Positions 6,783-7,059 of a stretch of 7,059 nucleotides of DNA are shown here, piece by piece. The stretch is from an uncultured Lachnospiraceae bacterium (GTDB taxonomy: Bacteria > Bacillota > Clostridia > Lachnospirales > Lachnospiraceae), in assembly GCA_934330725.1 (NCBI GenBank), contig CAKRGM010000057.1, positions 1 through 7,059 of the forward strand, in the 5' to 3' direction. The position numbers and the translations under genes are program-made. The notes under the pieces are model-generated. The model was not told where the DNA came from. It searched no databases and saw nothing but the letters and a program-made list of their open reading frames with translations. The stretch's first letter is position 1; the number at the start of each line of letters is the position of its first letter.

Positions 6783-6824
6783 AGGCTGGCCCACGATCGG
6801 TGAATACCGTTCGTGGGCCAGCCT
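6783..6824. terminator. Perfect 14-bp GC-rich hairpin, probable terminator of the converging genes
   Basis: AGGCTGGCCCACGA (6783-6796) is the exact reverse complement of TCGTGGGCCAGCCT (6811-6824). After one T-T mismatch the stem continues with CGGT (6798-6801) and ACCG (6806-6809) around a GAAT tetraloop, so almost all 42 bases pair. It lies 38 bases after the plus-strand stop at 6744 and 31 bases beyond the minus-strand stop at 6856, the place for a shared terminator. Neither side has a proper T-run, so it may be a weak or Rho-assisted terminator, an mRNA 3' stabiliser, or a remnant of an insertion point. Confidence 0.55.
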
Positions 6825-6855
6825 ACGTTAGCTACTATTTAATTGAAAACAAATT

Positions 6856-7059
6856 TTACTGTGGTTCACCCTGGCCGGCAGCAGCAGCGGATTCTGCTTC
6901 CTTCACGGCCTGCTCTTCAGCGGCGCGTGCAGCGGCATCCTGCTGTGCGGTTACGACCGGATCGGTCGGATCGTAGGTCTGGTCTCTCGGGATCGGCTGC
7001 TCGATGGCATCCTTCTCGATCGGGCCCTTATCCCACATATCGTTATAGATGATGACTGG
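6856..7059 (-). CDS. C-terminal tail of an unidentified minus-strand protein (partial)
   Basis: The minus strand is open from the window edge to the TAA at 6858-6856, giving the last 67 residues of a larger protein. It begins PVIIYNDMWDKGPIEKDAIE and then passes through a Pro/Asp-rich stretch (PIPRDQTYDPTDPVV) into an Ala/Glu/Gln-rich end closing in AAAAGQGEPQ. The internal ATG (7038-7036) is probably not the start, because the frame continues upstream without a stop. High GC content and strand match the glycosyltransferase at the other end of the window, so both probably belong to the resident chromosome, perhaps one surface-polysaccharide locus split by the island. The low-complexity tail does not identify a family. 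Confidence 0.7.
   Translation of the reverse strand, partial: PVIIYNDMWDKGPIEKDAIEQPIPRDQTYDPTDPVVTAQQDAAARAAEEQAVKEAESAAAAGQGEPQ

Noticed and set aside
6713..7052. Plus-strand open frames at the right edge
   Set aside because: They overlap the end of the 93-aa gene, run through the hairpin, or are shadows of the GC-rich minus-strand gene ending at 6856.

Overview
The window looks like a chromosomal segment of a Bacillota bacterium, most likely a Lachnospiraceae-type clostridium. The grounds are strong GGAGG-type ribosome binding sites, and exported proteins carrying the W..C(Y)FD..G / TPDGY.V...G.W modules that are common in that family. Two GC-rich genes on the minus strand frame the window: the N-terminal 135 residues of a family 2 glycosyltransferase (1-407) and the Ala/Glu-rich C-terminal tail of an unidentified protein (6856-7059). 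Between them lies about 6 kb of clearly more AT-rich, plus-strand DNA, which reads as an island inserted in a surface-polysaccharide neighbourhood.

The most unusual part is 649-1048, a non-coding, CRISPR-like interrupted array. Six 35-bp units each begin TATCCA (TATCTA in the first) and end TGGATA (TGGATG in the fourth). They recur with a 72-75 bp period and are separated by 37-40 bp of unrelated sequence. Unlike a CRISPR, only the unit ends and one internal TTTCAAA/TTTGAAA block are conserved. In each unit that block combines with one end into a composite half-site close to TTTCAAATAC-TGGATAC, in the orientation order > > < < > <. Facing half-sites across a linker are complementary, so the region can fold as a chain of hairpins. 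Four of the five linkers hold their own small hairpin of unrelated sequence. A weak promoter-like sequence precedes the array and a stem followed by T6 lies between it and the next gene. The array could therefore be a structured RNA, a phased protein-binding array, or both.

Downstream (1325-4840) is a 1171-aa protein with an N-terminal SF2 helicase (Walker A, DEGH, SAT, QAIGRCRR) and what I read as a C-terminal PD-(D/E)XK nuclease core (E834, D960, D969-V-K971, Q983-xxx-Y987) followed by a charged, probably coiled-coil tail. This suggests DNA processing or anti-phage defence. It is followed in the same direction by an exported protein (4857-5666), a related exported-protein gene broken by one in-frame TAG (5671-6378), and a 93-aa acidic protein (6463-6744). 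Spacing suggests that at least the first three are one operon. A 42-base, nearly perfect GC-rich hairpin (6783-6824) separates this block from the end of the converging minus-strand gene.

The array plus helicase-nuclease is the best candidate for an undescribed system. The link between them is inferred from position only.
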